DNA of 64,000 nt from Falsirhodobacter sp051195255 (lineage in GTDB: Bacteria; Pseudomonadota; Alphaproteobacteria; Rhodobacterales; Rhodobacteraceae): the NCBI RefSeq assembly GCF_051195255.1, contig NZ_JBNJLK010000003.1, positions 62,001-126,000 of the forward strand. Reading direction: 5' to 3'. Made by a program: the position numbers and the translations under genes. Position 1 is the first letter of the stretch. Every line of letters starts with the position of its first letter. Below the pieces are notes generated by a model that made no database searches, had not been told where the DNA came from, and saw only the letters and a list, made by a program, of their open reading frames with translations. Below are positions 35,535-45,247 of the stretch, in pieces.

Positions 35535-36746
35535 TCAGCGGGCAAACTCGCGCCGGCGTGGCAGCAGGATCGTCAGGATGCCAAGGGCGGGCAGCCAGGC
35601 GCACGCCTCGTACACCGCGCGGATGCCGTAGGCGTCGGCCGCGAGACCCAAGCCTGCGGCGGCGATCCCGCCCATCCCGAAGGCCAGTCCGAAGAAGATG
35701 CCCGCCACCATGCCCACCCGGCCCGGCAGCAGTTCCTGCGCCATGACGACGATGGCCGGGAAGGACGACGCGATGATGAAGCCGATGATCACCGTCAGGA
35801 TGCCCGAACCCACCAGCCCCACATGCGGCAGCGCCAACGTGAAGGGCAGCGCGCCGAGGATGGAGAACCAGATCACCGCCGTCGTGCCGAACCGGTCGCC
35901 GATCGGCCCGCCCAGCAGTGTCCCGGCCGCCACCGCGCCCAGGAACAGGAACAGCATCACCTGCGATGTCTGGGTCGAAACGCCGAAATTCTCGATCACG
36001 TAGAAGGTGTAGTAGGAGGAGATGCTGGCCATGTAGGCGTTCTTGGAGAAGGTGAGGAACGCCAGGATCACCAGCGCCATGATGATGCGGTTGCGCGGCA
36101 AGGGCAGCGTGCGGTCGGCGTGCGTCTGGCCTTTCGTGCGGGCGTATTCGCGGTACCACAGCCCCACGCGGTACAGAACCGCCATGCCCAGCGCCGCCAA
36201 CACGCAGAACCACGCGACCGAGGGACGCCCGAAGGGCACGACGATGAAGGCCGCCAGCAGCGGGCCCGCCGCCTGACCCGCGTTGCCGCCCACCTGGAAG
36301 ATCGACTGCGCTGCCCCGAACTTGCCCCCCGATGCCATGCGCGCCACGCGGCTGGCTTCGGGGTGGAAGACCGAACTGCCGATGCCGATCAGCGCCGCAC
36401 CGATCAGCAGCATGGTGAAGGAGGACGCGAAGGCCAGCACCAGAACGCCCGCGAAGCTGGAGGCCATGCCCACCGGCAGCGACATCGGTGCCGGATGCCG
36501 GTCGGTGTAGATGCCGACCACCGGTTGTAGCAGCGAGGCCGTGCACTGGAAGATCAGCGTCAGCATCCCGATCTGCCAGTAGTCCAGCGCGAAATCCGTC
36601 TTCAGGATCGGATAGATCGCCGTCAGCATGGACTGCAGCACGTCGTTGATGAAATGGCTGAGGCTGACCGCCAGGATGATCGGGTAGGTGGCCGTCACCA
36701 AGGGCCGGGCTGGCGCCGGTTTTGTCGCGGTCTGCATGTCTGCCAT
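35535..36746 (-). CDS. MFS transporter, fosmidomycin-resistance (Fsr) type
   Basis: A 403-residue inner-membrane exporter with about 12 hydrophobic segments. The HFINDVLQSMLTAIYP segment in the first helix, TDRHPAP in the loop between helices 2 and 3, and FHPEASRVARMAS are the hallmarks of the Fsr branch. The start at 36746 has GGAGG in good position and lies after the regulator's stop; the longer frame from 36800 overlaps the regulator. Regulated probably by the adjacent LysR-type gene, 25 bp upstream on the same strand. Substrate unknown. Confidence 0.88.
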   Translation of the reverse strand: MADMQTATKPAPARPLVTATYPIILAVSLSHFINDVLQSMLTAIYPILKTDFALDYWQIGMLTLIFQCTASLLQPVVGIYTDRHPAPMSLPVGMASSFAGVLVLAFASSFTMLLIGAALIGIGSSVFHPEASRVARMASGGKFGAAQSIFQVGGNAGQAAGPLLAAFIVVPFGRPSVAWFCVLAALGMAVLYRVGLWYREYARTKGQTHADRTLPLPRNRIIMALVILAFLTFSKNAYMASISSYYTFYVIENFGVSTQTSQVMLFLFLGAVAAGTLLGGPIGDRFGTTAVIWFSILGALPFTLALPHVGLVGSGILTVIIGFIIASSFPAIVVMAQELLPGRVGMVAGIFFGLAFGMGGIAAAGLGLAADAYGIRAVYEACAWLPALGILTILLPRRREFAR

Positions 36747-36771
36747 CGGTTTTCCTCCGCTGATGGAAGGG

Positions 36772-37731
36772 TCATACGCCGTCGGATTTGGCTTTGCCAC
36801 CCGAATTGCGACCTATCAGCGCACCCGGCCAGTCACGCAGGCCCAACGATTGTTCCTCCGACAGCCGCAGGAAATCGGCCATAAAGGGCTTGGCGCTGTC
36901 GGCGGTGCGCGTCGCGGCATAGCTGGTGCGGGTGATCGTGCCGGGGGCCAGCGGGCGCAGGGCGTAGTCGGGATGCTCCCGCACCTCGCGCAGGACCCAG
37001 TCGGGCATTACGGCGACGCCGCGGTCGGCGGCGACCAGCATCAGGATCACCGCCGTCAGCTCCACGGCGCGCAGGCCCCGCGGCTCCACCCGCGCGGGCG
37101 TCAGCAGGTCGGTGAAGACGTCCAGCTTTTCGCGCGGCACGGGATAGTGGATCACCATCTGGCTGCGGAAATCCTCCGCTTCGATCATGTCACGGCCGGC
37201 CAGCGGGTTCAGGGCCGAACAGATGAAGGTCGGCTGGTAGTCGAACAGCGGGTGGAAGGTCACCCCCTCCGTCGCCACGGGTTCGGAGGTGATGACCACG
37301 TCGATCTCGTCCCGCAGAAGGGCGGGCAGGGCGTCGAAGGCCAGCCCCGCGCGGATGTCCACGTCCACGTCGGGCCAGTGATGGCGGAACGTTTCCAGCG
37401 CGGGCAGCAGCCATTCGAAGCAGGCGTGGCATTCCATGGCGATGTGCATCCGGCCGGTCTTGCCCGATCGCAGGGCGCGGAACTCCTCGCCCAGCGCCTC
37501 CACCTCGGGCAGGATGCGTTCGGCCAAGCGCAGCATCCGCAGCCCCGCGGCCGACAGCTTCATGGGCTTCGAACGCCGCACGAACAGCTCCACCCCCGCC
37601 TGATCCTCCAGCCCCTTCACCTGATGGGACAGGGCGGACTGGGTGATGTTCAGCACCTCGGCCGCGCGGGCAAGGCCCCCGGCGCGGTGAATGGCGCGGA
37701 TGGTGCGAAGGTGGCGCAGCTCCAAGTGCAT
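36772..37731 (-). CDS. LysR-type regulator, MetR-like
   Basis: A 319-residue LysR protein. The DNA-binding domain LELRHLRTIRAIHRAGGLARA, with ALSHQVKGLED in the recognition helix (each quoted in part), is close to MetR, and the effector domain from about residue 90 has MAMECHACFEWL-like content (MHIAMECHACFEWLLPAL), a feature of MetR. In enterics MetR with homocysteine controls met and gly genes. The gene sits upstream of the Fsr exporter and divergent from the glycine cleavage operon, so a role in one-carbon metabolism is plausible but not shown. Confidence 0.85.
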   Translation of the reverse strand: MHLELRHLRTIRAIHRAGGLARAAEVLNITQSALSHQVKGLEDQAGVELFVRRSKPMKLSAAGLRMLRLAERILPEVEALGEEFRALRSGKTGRMHIAMECHACFEWLLPALETFRHHWPDVDVDIRAGLAFDALPALLRDEIDVVITSEPVATEGVTFHPLFDYQPTFICSALNPLAGRDMIEAEDFRSQMVIHYPVPREKLDVFTDLLTPARVEPRGLRAVELTAVILMLVAADRGVAVMPDWVLREVREHPDYALRPLAPGTITRTSYAATRTADSAKPFMADFLRLSEEQSLGLRDWPGALIGRNSGGKAKSDGV

Positions 37732-37832
37732 CTTGCGGTTGTCCTCATGATCCGTGGCGCGAAAATGAAACAAATGCGAGGCAGAGTAAATCACTTGCCA
37801 GACGTCCGGCCCTTGGCTAGAGGTGCCCGTAT

Positions 37833-37995
37833 CAGGTCAGGGAGAAGCCGGGTCACGCCCCGGTGCCGAAGGAGCAACCGCCCCGGTAAACTCTCAGGCA
37901 AAAGGACCGGCCTGACACGAAACTCTGGAGAGTGGCCCCGACGGGGCCCGCCGACGGGATAACGATCTCAGGCGCAAGGGACAGAGGGGGCATCG
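37833..37995 (+). promoter_or_regulatory. Tandem glycine riboswitch upstream of gcvT
   Basis: Two glycine aptamers in series. The first has GCCGAAGGAGCAA, AAACTCTCAGGCAAAAGGAC and CTCTGGAGAGT; the second has GCCGACGGGATAA, ATCTCAGGCGCAAGGGAC and AGAGGGGG. These are the conserved cores of the family. The stretch from 37732 to 38058 contains no gene. A GCCGG-GATT-CCGGC hairpin (38025-38038) lies between the aptamers and the gcvT ribosome site, with no T run, suggesting control of translation. Glycine binding would turn the operon on. Confidence 0.92.
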
Positions 37996-38058
37996 CGGGA
38001 CGGGGATTGGCCTGTCCGTGTGGTGCCGGGATTCCGGCCTGACAGAACGGGGTGACCC

Positions 38059-39156
38059 ATGGCCGACCTGCAACGCCTGCCGCTGCACGATCTTCACGTT
38101 GAATTCGGGGCCCGCATGGTGCCCTTCGCGGGATGGGAGATGCCCGTCCAGTTCGAAAGCGTGATGGCCGAACACCTGCACACCCGCGCCAAGGCCGGGC
38201 TGTTCGATGTCAGCCACATGGGGCAGGTGATCCTGAAGCCCCGCACCGACATGGCGACCCTGGCGGCCGAGTTCGAGAAGCTGATGCCCGTTTCGGTCGC
38301 GGCCCTGGCCGAAGGGCGCCAGCGCTATGGCCTTTTGACCAACGATCAGGGCGGCATCCGTGACGACCTGATGTTCGCGAACCGCGGCGATCATTTCTAC
38401 GTCGTGGTGAACGCGGGCTGCAAGGAGGCCGACATCGCCCACCTGACGGCCCATCTGGGCGATCAGGTCCGCCCCGTGACCGACCGCGCGCTTCTGGCGC
38501 TGCAAGGTCCGCGGGCCGAGGATGCGCTGGCCCGGCTGGTGCCGGCCGTCATGACCATGCGCTTCATGGATGTCCTGACCGCCGACACGCTGTTCGGTGC
38601 GCTCTGGATCTCCCGCTCCGGTTATACCGGCGAGGACGGGTTCGAGATTTCGGTGCCCTTCGGCGGCGCCGAAGGCCTCGCCCGCGCCCTTCTGGCGATG
38701 GGGGAGGTGGCCCCCATCGGCCTTGGCGCCCGCGACAGCCTGCGGCTGGAGGCGGGGCTGTGCCTGTACGGCCATGACATCGACGAACACACCACGCCGG
38801 TCGAAGCCGGGCTGACCTGGGCCATCCAGAAATCCCGCCGCACGGGCGGCTTTGCCGGCGACACGCGCATCCTTCGGGAACTTTCGGGTGGGCCCGAACG
38901 TCTTCGCGTCGGGCTGCTGCCCGAAGGCCGCGCCCCGATGCGCGAAGGCGTGGCCCTGTTCGCGGCCGACGGCACGCCGGTGGGCACCGTCACCTCGGGC
39001 GGGTTCGGCCCTTCGGTCGCAGCACCCGTCGCCATGGGCTATGTCGCCGCCGCCCACGCCGCCACCGGCACCCAACTGTTCGGCGAGGTGCGGGGCAAGC
39101 GTCTGCCCGTCACCGTGGCCGCCCTTCCTTTCGTCCCCGCTTCCTACAAACGCTGA
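38059..39156 (+). CDS. gcvT: Glycine cleavage system T protein (aminomethyltransferase)
   Basis: Transfers the methylene group from lipoyl-bound aminomethyl to tetrahydrofolate, releasing ammonia. The 365-residue protein has FDVSHMGQV, the folate-binding GDLRDDLM-like region (here GGIRDDLMFANRGDHFYVVVN in part), GARDSLRLEAGLCLYGHD and the C-terminal barrel domain. It begins right after the tandem glycine riboswitch with GGGGTGACCC before the ATG, and is followed by gcvH after 11 bp. Confidence 0.96.
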   Translation: MADLQRLPLHDLHVEFGARMVPFAGWEMPVQFESVMAEHLHTRAKAGLFDVSHMGQVILKPRTDMATLAAEFEKLMPVSVAALAEGRQRYGLLTNDQGGIRDDLMFANRGDHFYVVVNAGCKEADIAHLTAHLGDQVRPVTDRALLALQGPRAEDALARLVPAVMTMRFMDVLTADTLFGALWISRSGYTGEDGFEISVPFGGAEGLARALLAMGEVAPIGLGARDSLRLEAGLCLYGHDIDEHTTPVEAGLTWAIQKSRRTGGFAGDTRILRELSGGPERLRVGLLPEGRAPMREGVALFAADGTPVGTVTSGGFGPSVAAPVAMGYVAAAHAATGTQLFGEVRGKRLPVTVAALPFVPASYKR

Positions 39157-39167
39157 GGAGCCTCCCC

Positions 39168-39527
39168 ATGAAGTACACCGAAGAACATGAATGGCTGCGC
39201 GTCGAAGGCGACCATGTCGTCGTCGGCATCACCGAACATGCCGCGACCCAGCTGGGTGACGTGGTGTTCGTGGAACTGCCCGAACTGGAAACCCAGGTCG
39301 CCACGGGCGACGAGGTCGTCGTGATCGAAAGCGTCAAGGCCGCGTCCGACATCCTGGCCCCCGTCGATGGCGAAGTGGTCGAGGTGAACGACGAACTGGC
39401 TTCGAACCCCGGCCTCGTGAACGAGGATCCGACGGGCCGCGCCTGGTTCTTCAAGCTGCGCGTCGAGGATCTGTCCGTGCTGGACCAGTTCATGGACGAA
39501 GACGAATACGCCGACCTGATCGGCTGA
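39168..39527 (+). CDS. gcvH: Glycine cleavage system H protein
   Basis: Lipoyl carrier that shuttles the aminomethyl intermediate between the P, T and L proteins. The 119-residue protein has the lipoylation site ESVKAAS with Lys57, flanked by the standard hammerhead fold. Start MKYTEEHEWL is the family consensus, and a ribosome site GAGGAGCC precedes it. It lies between gcvT and gcvP; a GC-rich hairpin follows its stop. Confidence 0.97.
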   Translation: MKYTEEHEWLRVEGDHVVVGITEHAATQLGDVVFVELPELETQVATGDEVVVIESVKAASDILAPVDGEVVEVNDELASNPGLVNEDPTGRAWFFKLRVEDLSVLDQFMDEDEYADLIG

Positions 39528-39534
39528 ACTTTTC

Positions 39535-39560
39535 GGGGGCGCTTCGCCCCCATTCTTTTA
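39535..39560 (+). terminator. Hairpin with T run between gcvH and gcvP (possible attenuator)
   Basis: GGGGGCG (39535-39541) and CGCCCCC (39545-39551) form a 7-bp stem with a 3-nt loop, followed after ATTC by TTTT (39556-39559). Located inside the operon it may be a partial terminator that lowers gcvP expression relative to gcvT and gcvH, or an RNA-stability element. Confidence 0.55.
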
Positions 39561-39575
39561 CGGCAGGCCCTTCCC

Positions 39576-42416
39576 ATGACCTATACGCCCGTCTCCTACG
39601 ATCCCTACGATTTCGCCAACCGCCGCCATATCGGCCCGTCCCCGTCCGAGATGGAGGAGATGCTGGCCGTCTGCGGCGTGTCCTCGCTCGACCAGCTGAT
39701 CGAGGAAACGATCCCCGCCTCCATCCGTCAGGACAAGGCGCTGGACTGGGCGCCGCTGGCCGAGCATGAACTGCTGGCGAAGATGCGCGAGGTTGCGGGC
39801 AAGAACCGCGTGATGACGCAGGCGATCGGGCAGGGCTATTACGGCACGGTGACGCCGCCCGCGATCCAGCGCAACATCCTGGAAAACCCGGCCTGGTACA
39901 CGGCCTATACGCCTTATCAACCCGAGATCGCCCAAGGCCGGCTTGAAGCGCTGCTGAACTACCAGACCATGGTGTCGGACCTGACGGGCCTGCCGGTCGC
40001 CAACGCCTCCCTTCTGGACGAGGCGACGGCGGCGGCCGAAGCCATGGCCATGGCCGAACGCGCCGCGAAGTCGAAGGCCCGCGCCTTCTTCGTGGACGAA
40101 GCCTGCCATCCCCAGACGATCGAGGTCATCCGCACCCGCGCCAACCCGCTGGGGATCGAGGTGATCGTGGGGCCGGCCGACACGCTGGACGCGAACGCCG
40201 TCTTCGGCGCGATCTTCCAGTATCCCGGCACCTTTGGCGAAGTCCGCGACTTCACGTCGGAAATCGAGGCCCTGCACGCGGCCAAGGCCATCGCCGTCGT
40301 GGCGACCGACCTGCTGGCCCTGTGCATCTTGAAGGAGCCGGGGGCGATGGGAGCCGACATCGCGGTCGGAAGCTCCCAACGCTTTGGCGTACCGATGGGC
40401 TATGGCGGACCGCACGCGGCCTTCATGTCCTGCCGGGACGAGCTGAAGCGCACCATGCCGGGCCGGATCGTCGGCGTGTCGATCGACTCGCGCGGGAACA
40501 AGGCCTACCGGCTCGCGCTGCAAACGCGCGAACAGCACATCCGCCGCGAAAAGGCGACCTCCAACGTCTGCACCGCGCAGGCGCTGCTGGCGGTCATGGC
40601 CAGCTTCTACGCCGTCTTCCACGGGCCGAAGGGCCTGCGCGCGATTGCGGAACGGGTGCATTTCAACACCGTACGTCTGGCAAACGCGCTGAAGGCGGCG
40701 GGCGCCGACGTGCAGCCGCAGGCTTTCTTCGACACGATCACCGTGCGGGTGGGCGTGGGCCAGCAGGGCATCATGGCCGCCGCGCGCCATCGCGGGATCA
40801 ACCTGCGCAAGGTGGGTCGCGACCGCGTGGGCATCTCCTTGGACGAAACCACGAATGACGACGTGATCACCCGCATCCTCGACGCGTTCGGGATCACCGA
40901 GGAGGCGCCGAAAACGATCGAGATCGGCGTGCCCGACGCGATGATCCGCCAGTCCGATTACCTGACCCATCCGGTGTTCCATATGAACCGGGCGGAGTCC
41001 GAGATGATGCGCTACATGCGTCGCCTCGCCGATCGCGATCTGGCGCTGGACCGTGCGATGATCCCGCTGGGCTCCTGCACGATGAAGCTGAACGCCGCGG
41101 CCGAGATGATGCCGATCACCTGGCCGGAATTCGGCAGCCTGCATCCCTTCGCGCCCATCAATCAGGCGCAGGGCTATGCCGAGGCGATCAACGACCTCTC
41201 GGACAAGCTGTGCACGATCACGGGCTATGACGCCTTCTCCATGCAGCCGAATTCGGGCGCGCAGGGGGAATATGCGGGGCTTCTGACGATCCAAGCCTAC
41301 CACCGGTCGCGCGGGGATGTGGACCGGAACATCTGCCTGATCCCGATGTCGGCGCATGGCACGAACCCGGCCACGGCGCAGATGGTCGGCATGAAGGTGG
41401 TCGTGGTGAAGACCGCCCCCAACGGCGACATCGACATCGAGGACTTCCGTGCCAAGGCCGCAGCGGCGGGCGACAAGCTGGCCGCCTGCATGATCACCTA
41501 CCCCTCCACCCACGGTGTGTTCGAGGAGGCGGTGCGTGAGGTGTGCGAGATCACGCACCAGCATGGCGGTCAGGTCTATATCGACGGGGCCAACATGAAC
41601 GCGATGGTGGGGCTGGTGCAGCCCGGCGCCATCGGCGGCGATGTCAGCCACCTGAACCTGCACAAGACCTTCGCCATCCCGCATGGCGGCGGCGGTCCGG
41701 GCATGGGCCCGATCGGTGTGAAGGCGCACCTTGCGCCCTTCCTGCCGGGCCATCCCGAAACGGGTGGCGACGAAGGCCCGGTGTCGGCGGCACCCTACGG
41801 CTCGGCGTCGATCCTGCTGATCTCGTGGGCCTATTGCCTGATGATGGGCGGGGAGGGGCTGGCGCAGGCGACGCGCGTGGCGATCCTGAACGCCAACTAC
41901 ATCGCGGCGCGTCTGCGCGGGGCGTATCCCGTGCTGTTCATGGGCAACCGTGGGCGCGTGGCGCATGAATGCATCCTCGACACCCGCCCCTTCGCCGAAG
42001 CGGGCGTCACGGTGGACGACATCGCGAAACGCCTGATCGACAACGGCTTCCACCCCCCGACCATGAGCTTCCCGGTCCCCGGCACGCTGATGGTGGAACC
42101 GACCGAGTCCGAAACGAAGGCCGAGATCGACCGCTTCGTCACCGCGTTGCTGTCCATCCGCGAGGAGATCCGCGCGGTGGAGGCGGGTGAGATCAAGGCC
42201 GAGGATTCCCCGCTGCACCACGCCCCCCACACGGTGGAGGATCTGGTGGCCGAGTGGACTCGTCCCTATCCCCGCGAACAGGGCTGCTTCCCGGCGGGCA
42301 GCTTCCGGGTGGACAAGTACTGGCCGCCCGTGGGGCGTGTGGACAACGCCTATGGCGACCGCAACCTGATCTGCACCTGCCCGCCGATCGAAGAATATCA
42401 GGACGCGGCGGAGTAA
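39576..42416 (+). CDS. gcvP: Glycine dehydrogenase (decarboxylating), P protein
   Basis: PLP enzyme that decarboxylates glycine and transfers the aminomethyl group to the H protein. The 946-residue chain is the fused form (both homologous halves in one protein). The PLP lysine is in HLNLHKTFAIPHGGGGPG (Lys697); PLGSCTMKLNAAAEM and PNSGAQGEYAGL also match. Length is normal. It closes the glycine cleavage operon; the dihydrolipoamide dehydrogenase (L protein) is not in this window. Confidence 0.97.
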   Translation: MTYTPVSYDPYDFANRRHIGPSPSEMEEMLAVCGVSSLDQLIEETIPASIRQDKALDWAPLAEHELLAKMREVAGKNRVMTQAIGQGYYGTVTPPAIQRNILENPAWYTAYTPYQPEIAQGRLEALLNYQTMVSDLTGLPVANASLLDEATAAAEAMAMAERAAKSKARAFFVDEACHPQTIEVIRTRANPLGIEVIVGPADTLDANAVFGAIFQYPGTFGEVRDFTSEIEALHAAKAIAVVATDLLALCILKEPGAMGADIAVGSSQRFGVPMGYGGPHAAFMSCRDELKRTMPGRIVGVSIDSRGNKAYRLALQTREQHIRREKATSNVCTAQALLAVMASFYAVFHGPKGLRAIAERVHFNTVRLANALKAAGADVQPQAFFDTITVRVGVGQQGIMAAARHRGINLRKVGRDRVGISLDETTNDDVITRILDAFGITEEAPKTIEIGVPDAMIRQSDYLTHPVFHMNRAESEMMRYMRRLADRDLALDRAMIPLGSCTMKLNAAAEMMPITWPEFGSLHPFAPINQAQGYAEAINDLSDKLCTITGYDAFSMQPNSGAQGEYAGLLTIQAYHRSRGDVDRNICLIPMSAHGTNPATAQMVGMKVVVVKTAPNGDIDIEDFRAKAAAAGDKLAACMITYPSTHGVFEEAVREVCEITHQHGGQVYIDGANMNAMVGLVQPGAIGGDVSHLNLHKTFAIPHGGGGPGMGPIGVKAHLAPFLPGHPETGGDEGPVSAAPYGSASILLISWAYCLMMGGEGLAQATRVAILNANYIAARLRGAYPVLFMGNRGRVAHECILDTRPFAEAGVTVDDIAKRLIDNGFHPPTMSFPVPGTLMVEPTESETKAEIDRFVTALLSIREEIRAVEAGEIKAEDSPLHHAPHTVEDLVAEWTRPYPREQGCFPAGSFRVDKYWPPVGRVDNAYGDRNLICTCPPIEEYQDAAE

Positions 42417-42426
42417 GAACGACAGG

Positions 42427-42456
42427 GGGAGGGGCATTGTCCCTCCCTTTGCTTTT
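42427..42456 (+). terminator. Terminator of the gcv operon
   Basis: GGGAGGGG (42427-42434) pairs with TCCCTCCC (42440-42447, one G-T pair), loop CATTG, followed by TTTGCTTTT. It starts 10 bp after the gcvP stop. Confidence 0.85.
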
Positions 42457-42503
42457 GCGGGGCATTGACAGGTCGAAAACCCTGCGGCACAAAAATCCCA
42501 CGT

Positions 42504-42579
<76 letters not shown>

Positions 42580-42764
42580 ATTCTATCCCAGCCCGCCTTT
42601 CATGTGATTTTGGAATAAATTCCTCAATCTCATTCATGACGGACAGTGTAGTTGCATGCCGTGGGATACAAAGCTAACACGTCAAAATGAAGGGCTGTGT
42701 CATGTTGACGCAGATCTTCGTCCGCCCAGCCACCAAATCCGGCTTGCCCGGTAGGGAGCATACC

Positions 42765-43466
42765 ATGACCGATCTTCCCGGCCTGCCCAGCCGCCGCAGC
42801 TTTCTGAAAGCGACGGCTGCGGGTGCCGCGCTGTCGGGCCTTGCGGTATCCGCCAAGGCCCAGCCCGCCGAACCGCCCGTTCCGCTGGACCAGTATCAGC
42901 CCGAATACTTCACGCCCGCCGAATGGACCTTCATCCTGGCCGCGACGGCCTGCCTGATCCCGTCCGAAGGCGATGGCCCCGGCGCGCTGGAGGCCCGTGT
43001 TCCGGTCTTCATCGACCGCGAGTTGATGGGCGGCTATGGCGCGGCGGCGGACTGGTACATGGAAGGCCCCCATGTGCCCGAGGCCCACGCGTTCCGCGGC
43101 TGGCAAACCCCGCTGACCCCGGCCGAGGTGTATCGCGGCGCGATCCCCGTCTTCGACGCCTGGTGCCGGGACACGCATGGCGCGCCCTTTGCCGAACTGG
43201 ACGCGGCCACGCAGGTCACCGCCCTGACCGCCCTTCAGAAGGGCGATGTGGCGCTGGATCCGACGTTGAAGGACTTCTTCTCCATCCTGATCGCGAACAC
43301 CAAGGAAGGCTATTTCGCCGACCCGATGTATGGCGGCAACCACGGGATGCAGGCCTGGACCTATATCGGCTTCCCCGGCGCGCGCGCGAACTTCAAGGAA
43401 TGGGTTCCGCGCTACAATGTCGAGTATCCGCTCGGCCCCGTCTCGATCAAAGGGGAGCGTGCGTGA
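42765..43466 (+). CDS. Gluconate 2-dehydrogenase subunit 3 family protein, Tat-exported
   Basis: Small (gamma) subunit of a membrane-bound flavoprotein dehydrogenase. The 233-residue protein has the Tat signal SRRSFLKATAAGAALSG with cleavage near AKAQPAE, then the gluconate_2-dh3 fold with FTPAEWTFILAATACLIPS and MYGGNHGMQAW. The start at 42765 has TAGGGAGC upstream; the longer frame from 42687 places 26 residues ahead of the Tat motif. Folded with its flavoprotein partner it would be carried to the periplasm. Overlaps the GMC gene by TGATG. Confidence 0.9.
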   Translation: MTDLPGLPSRRSFLKATAAGAALSGLAVSAKAQPAEPPVPLDQYQPEYFTPAEWTFILAATACLIPSEGDGPGALEARVPVFIDRELMGGYGAAADWYMEGPHVPEAHAFRGWQTPLTPAEVYRGAIPVFDAWCRDTHGAPFAELDAATQVTALTALQKGDVALDPTLKDFFSILIANTKEGYFADPMYGGNHGMQAWTYIGFPGARANFKEWVPRYNVEYPLGPVSIKGERA

Positions 43467-45235
43467 TGGCCCGTCAGGAAAAGAAAAAAGACGTCGTGAT
43501 CGTCGGCCTGGGCTGGACCGGGTCGATCATGGGTATGGAACTGGCGCAGGAGGGTCTGGAGATCGTCGCGCTGGAGCGTGGGCACGACCAGAACACCGTG
43601 CCGAACTTCCAGTACCCCCAGATGATCGACGAACTGAAATACGGCGTGCGTCTGGGCATGATGCAGAAGCCGCGCCAGTCGACCCTCACCATCCGCCGCA
43701 ATCTGGAAGAATCCGCGCTGCCCTATCGCAGCCTGGGCTCCTTCCTGCCGGGCAATGGCGTGGGCGGGGCGGGCACGCATTGGAACGGCCTGAACTGGCG
43801 TCCGATGCTGGCCGAATACAAGCTGCGCACCCATGTCGAACAGAACTGGGGCGCCGGCATCATCCCCGAAGACATGCAGCTGATGGACTATCCCGTCACG
43901 TATGAGGAGCTGGAGCCGCATTTCGCCCGGTTCGAGCGTGTGGCGGGTATTTCAGGCATCGCCGGCAACATCAACGGCCAGATCATGGAAGGCGGCAACC
44001 CGTTCGAGGCGCCGCGGTCGTCCGATTACCCGATGCCGCCGATGCCCTACACCTATGACGGCCACAAGTTCGCCGAGGCGGCGAAGTCGCTGGGCCTGCA
44101 CCCGTTCGCGCGTCCGGGCGGCATCGCCTCGACCTCCTATGTGAACGAATACGGGATGCAGATGGGGCCCTGCAACCATTGCGGCTTCTGCGAGCGTTAC
44201 GGCTGCTACCAGTATTCGAAATCCTCGCCGCAGACGGCGATCCTTGATGCGCTGCGCAAGAAGCCGAACTTCAGCTATCGCACCCAAGCCGAAGTCCTGC
44301 GGGTGGAGATGGCGGAGGATGGCAAGACCGCGACCGGCGTCACCTATTTTGACGAGGTCGCGCAGGAGGAGGTGTTCCAGCCCGCCGATCTTGTGATCCT
44401 GGCCGCCTATCAGCTGCACAACGTGCACCTGATGCTGCTGTCGGGGATCGGCCAGCCCTATGACCCGCGCACGGGGCAGGGCGTCACGGGCAAGAACTAC
44501 GCCTACCAGATGAACGGCGGCTACACGCTGTTCTATGAAAACGAGGTCTTCAACCCGTTCATCGGCACCGGCGCCAACGGCACCTCGATCGACGATTACG
44601 GCATCGGGCAGATCGACTTTGGCAAGGAAGGCTTCATCGGCGGCTCCTACATCTCGGCCGGGCAGTCGAACGGGCAGCCGATCCGGTCCATGCCGCTTCC
44701 GGCGGATGTGCCGGCCTGGGGCCCCGGCTGGAAGGAGGGCATCAAGAAATGGTACGGCCATTCGATGTCGATCGGGTCGCACGGGTCGCACATGTCGTAT
44801 CGCAACAACTATCTGGACCTTGATCCGACCTACAAGGACCGCCACGGCCGCCCGCTGATGCGGATGACCTTCAACTGGCACGACAACGAGGTCCGCATGA
44901 CCCAGTTCATGCGCGAAAAGATCCGTCCCATCGCCGAAGCGCTGAAGCCCGATTCCATGCAGGACGCGTTCAAGAAGCAGGGCCAGATGTACGATGTGCG
45001 CCCCTATCAGACGACGCACAACACCGGCGGGTCCATCATGTCCGAAACGCCGGATCAGGGCGCGGTGAACAAGTTCAGCCAGGCTTGGGACAAGCACAAC
45101 GTCTTCGTCATGGGCGCGGGCAACTTCGTGCAGAACACCCAGTACAACCCGACGGGCCTCGTCGGCGGCCTGGCCTATCACACGGCGCAGGCTGTCCGGA
45201 CGCAGTACCTGTCCAACCCCCGCCCGCTGGTCTGA
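43466..45235 (+). CDS. GMC oxidoreductase, membrane-bound sugar/polyol dehydrogenase large subunit
   Basis: Flavoprotein subunit of a gluconate/sorbitol/2-keto-gluconate dehydrogenase type complex. The 589-residue protein has the FAD-binding VVIVGLGWTGS at the start, a cysteine cluster CNHCGFCERYGC that could hold a 3Fe-4S centre, and the GMC-type C-terminus with THNTGGSIMS and GAGNFVQNTQYNPTG (His and Asn in the active site). It lacks its own signal and would use the Tat signal of the small subunit. The substrate cannot be read from the sequence. Confidence 0.9.
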   Translation: MARQEKKKDVVIVGLGWTGSIMGMELAQEGLEIVALERGHDQNTVPNFQYPQMIDELKYGVRLGMMQKPRQSTLTIRRNLEESALPYRSLGSFLPGNGVGGAGTHWNGLNWRPMLAEYKLRTHVEQNWGAGIIPEDMQLMDYPVTYEELEPHFARFERVAGISGIAGNINGQIMEGGNPFEAPRSSDYPMPPMPYTYDGHKFAEAAKSLGLHPFARPGGIASTSYVNEYGMQMGPCNHCGFCERYGCYQYSKSSPQTAILDALRKKPNFSYRTQAEVLRVEMAEDGKTATGVTYFDEVAQEEVFQPADLVILAAYQLHNVHLMLLSGIGQPYDPRTGQGVTGKNYAYQMNGGYTLFYENEVFNPFIGTGANGTSIDDYGIGQIDFGKEGFIGGSYISAGQSNGQPIRSMPLPADVPAWGPGWKEGIKKWYGHSMSIGSHGSHMSYRNNYLDLDPTYKDRHGRPLMRMTFNWHDNEVRMTQFMREKIRPIAEALKPDSMQDAFKKQGQMYDVRPYQTTHNTGGSIMSETPDQGAVNKFSQAWDKHNVFVMGAGNFVQNTQYNPTGLVGGLAYHTAQAVRTQYLSNPRPLV

Positions 45236-45247
45236 GGAGAAAGCCGC

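Noticed and set aside
39558..42437. 959-residue open frame on the minus strand
   Set aside because: Antisense of gcvP, with no protein motif.
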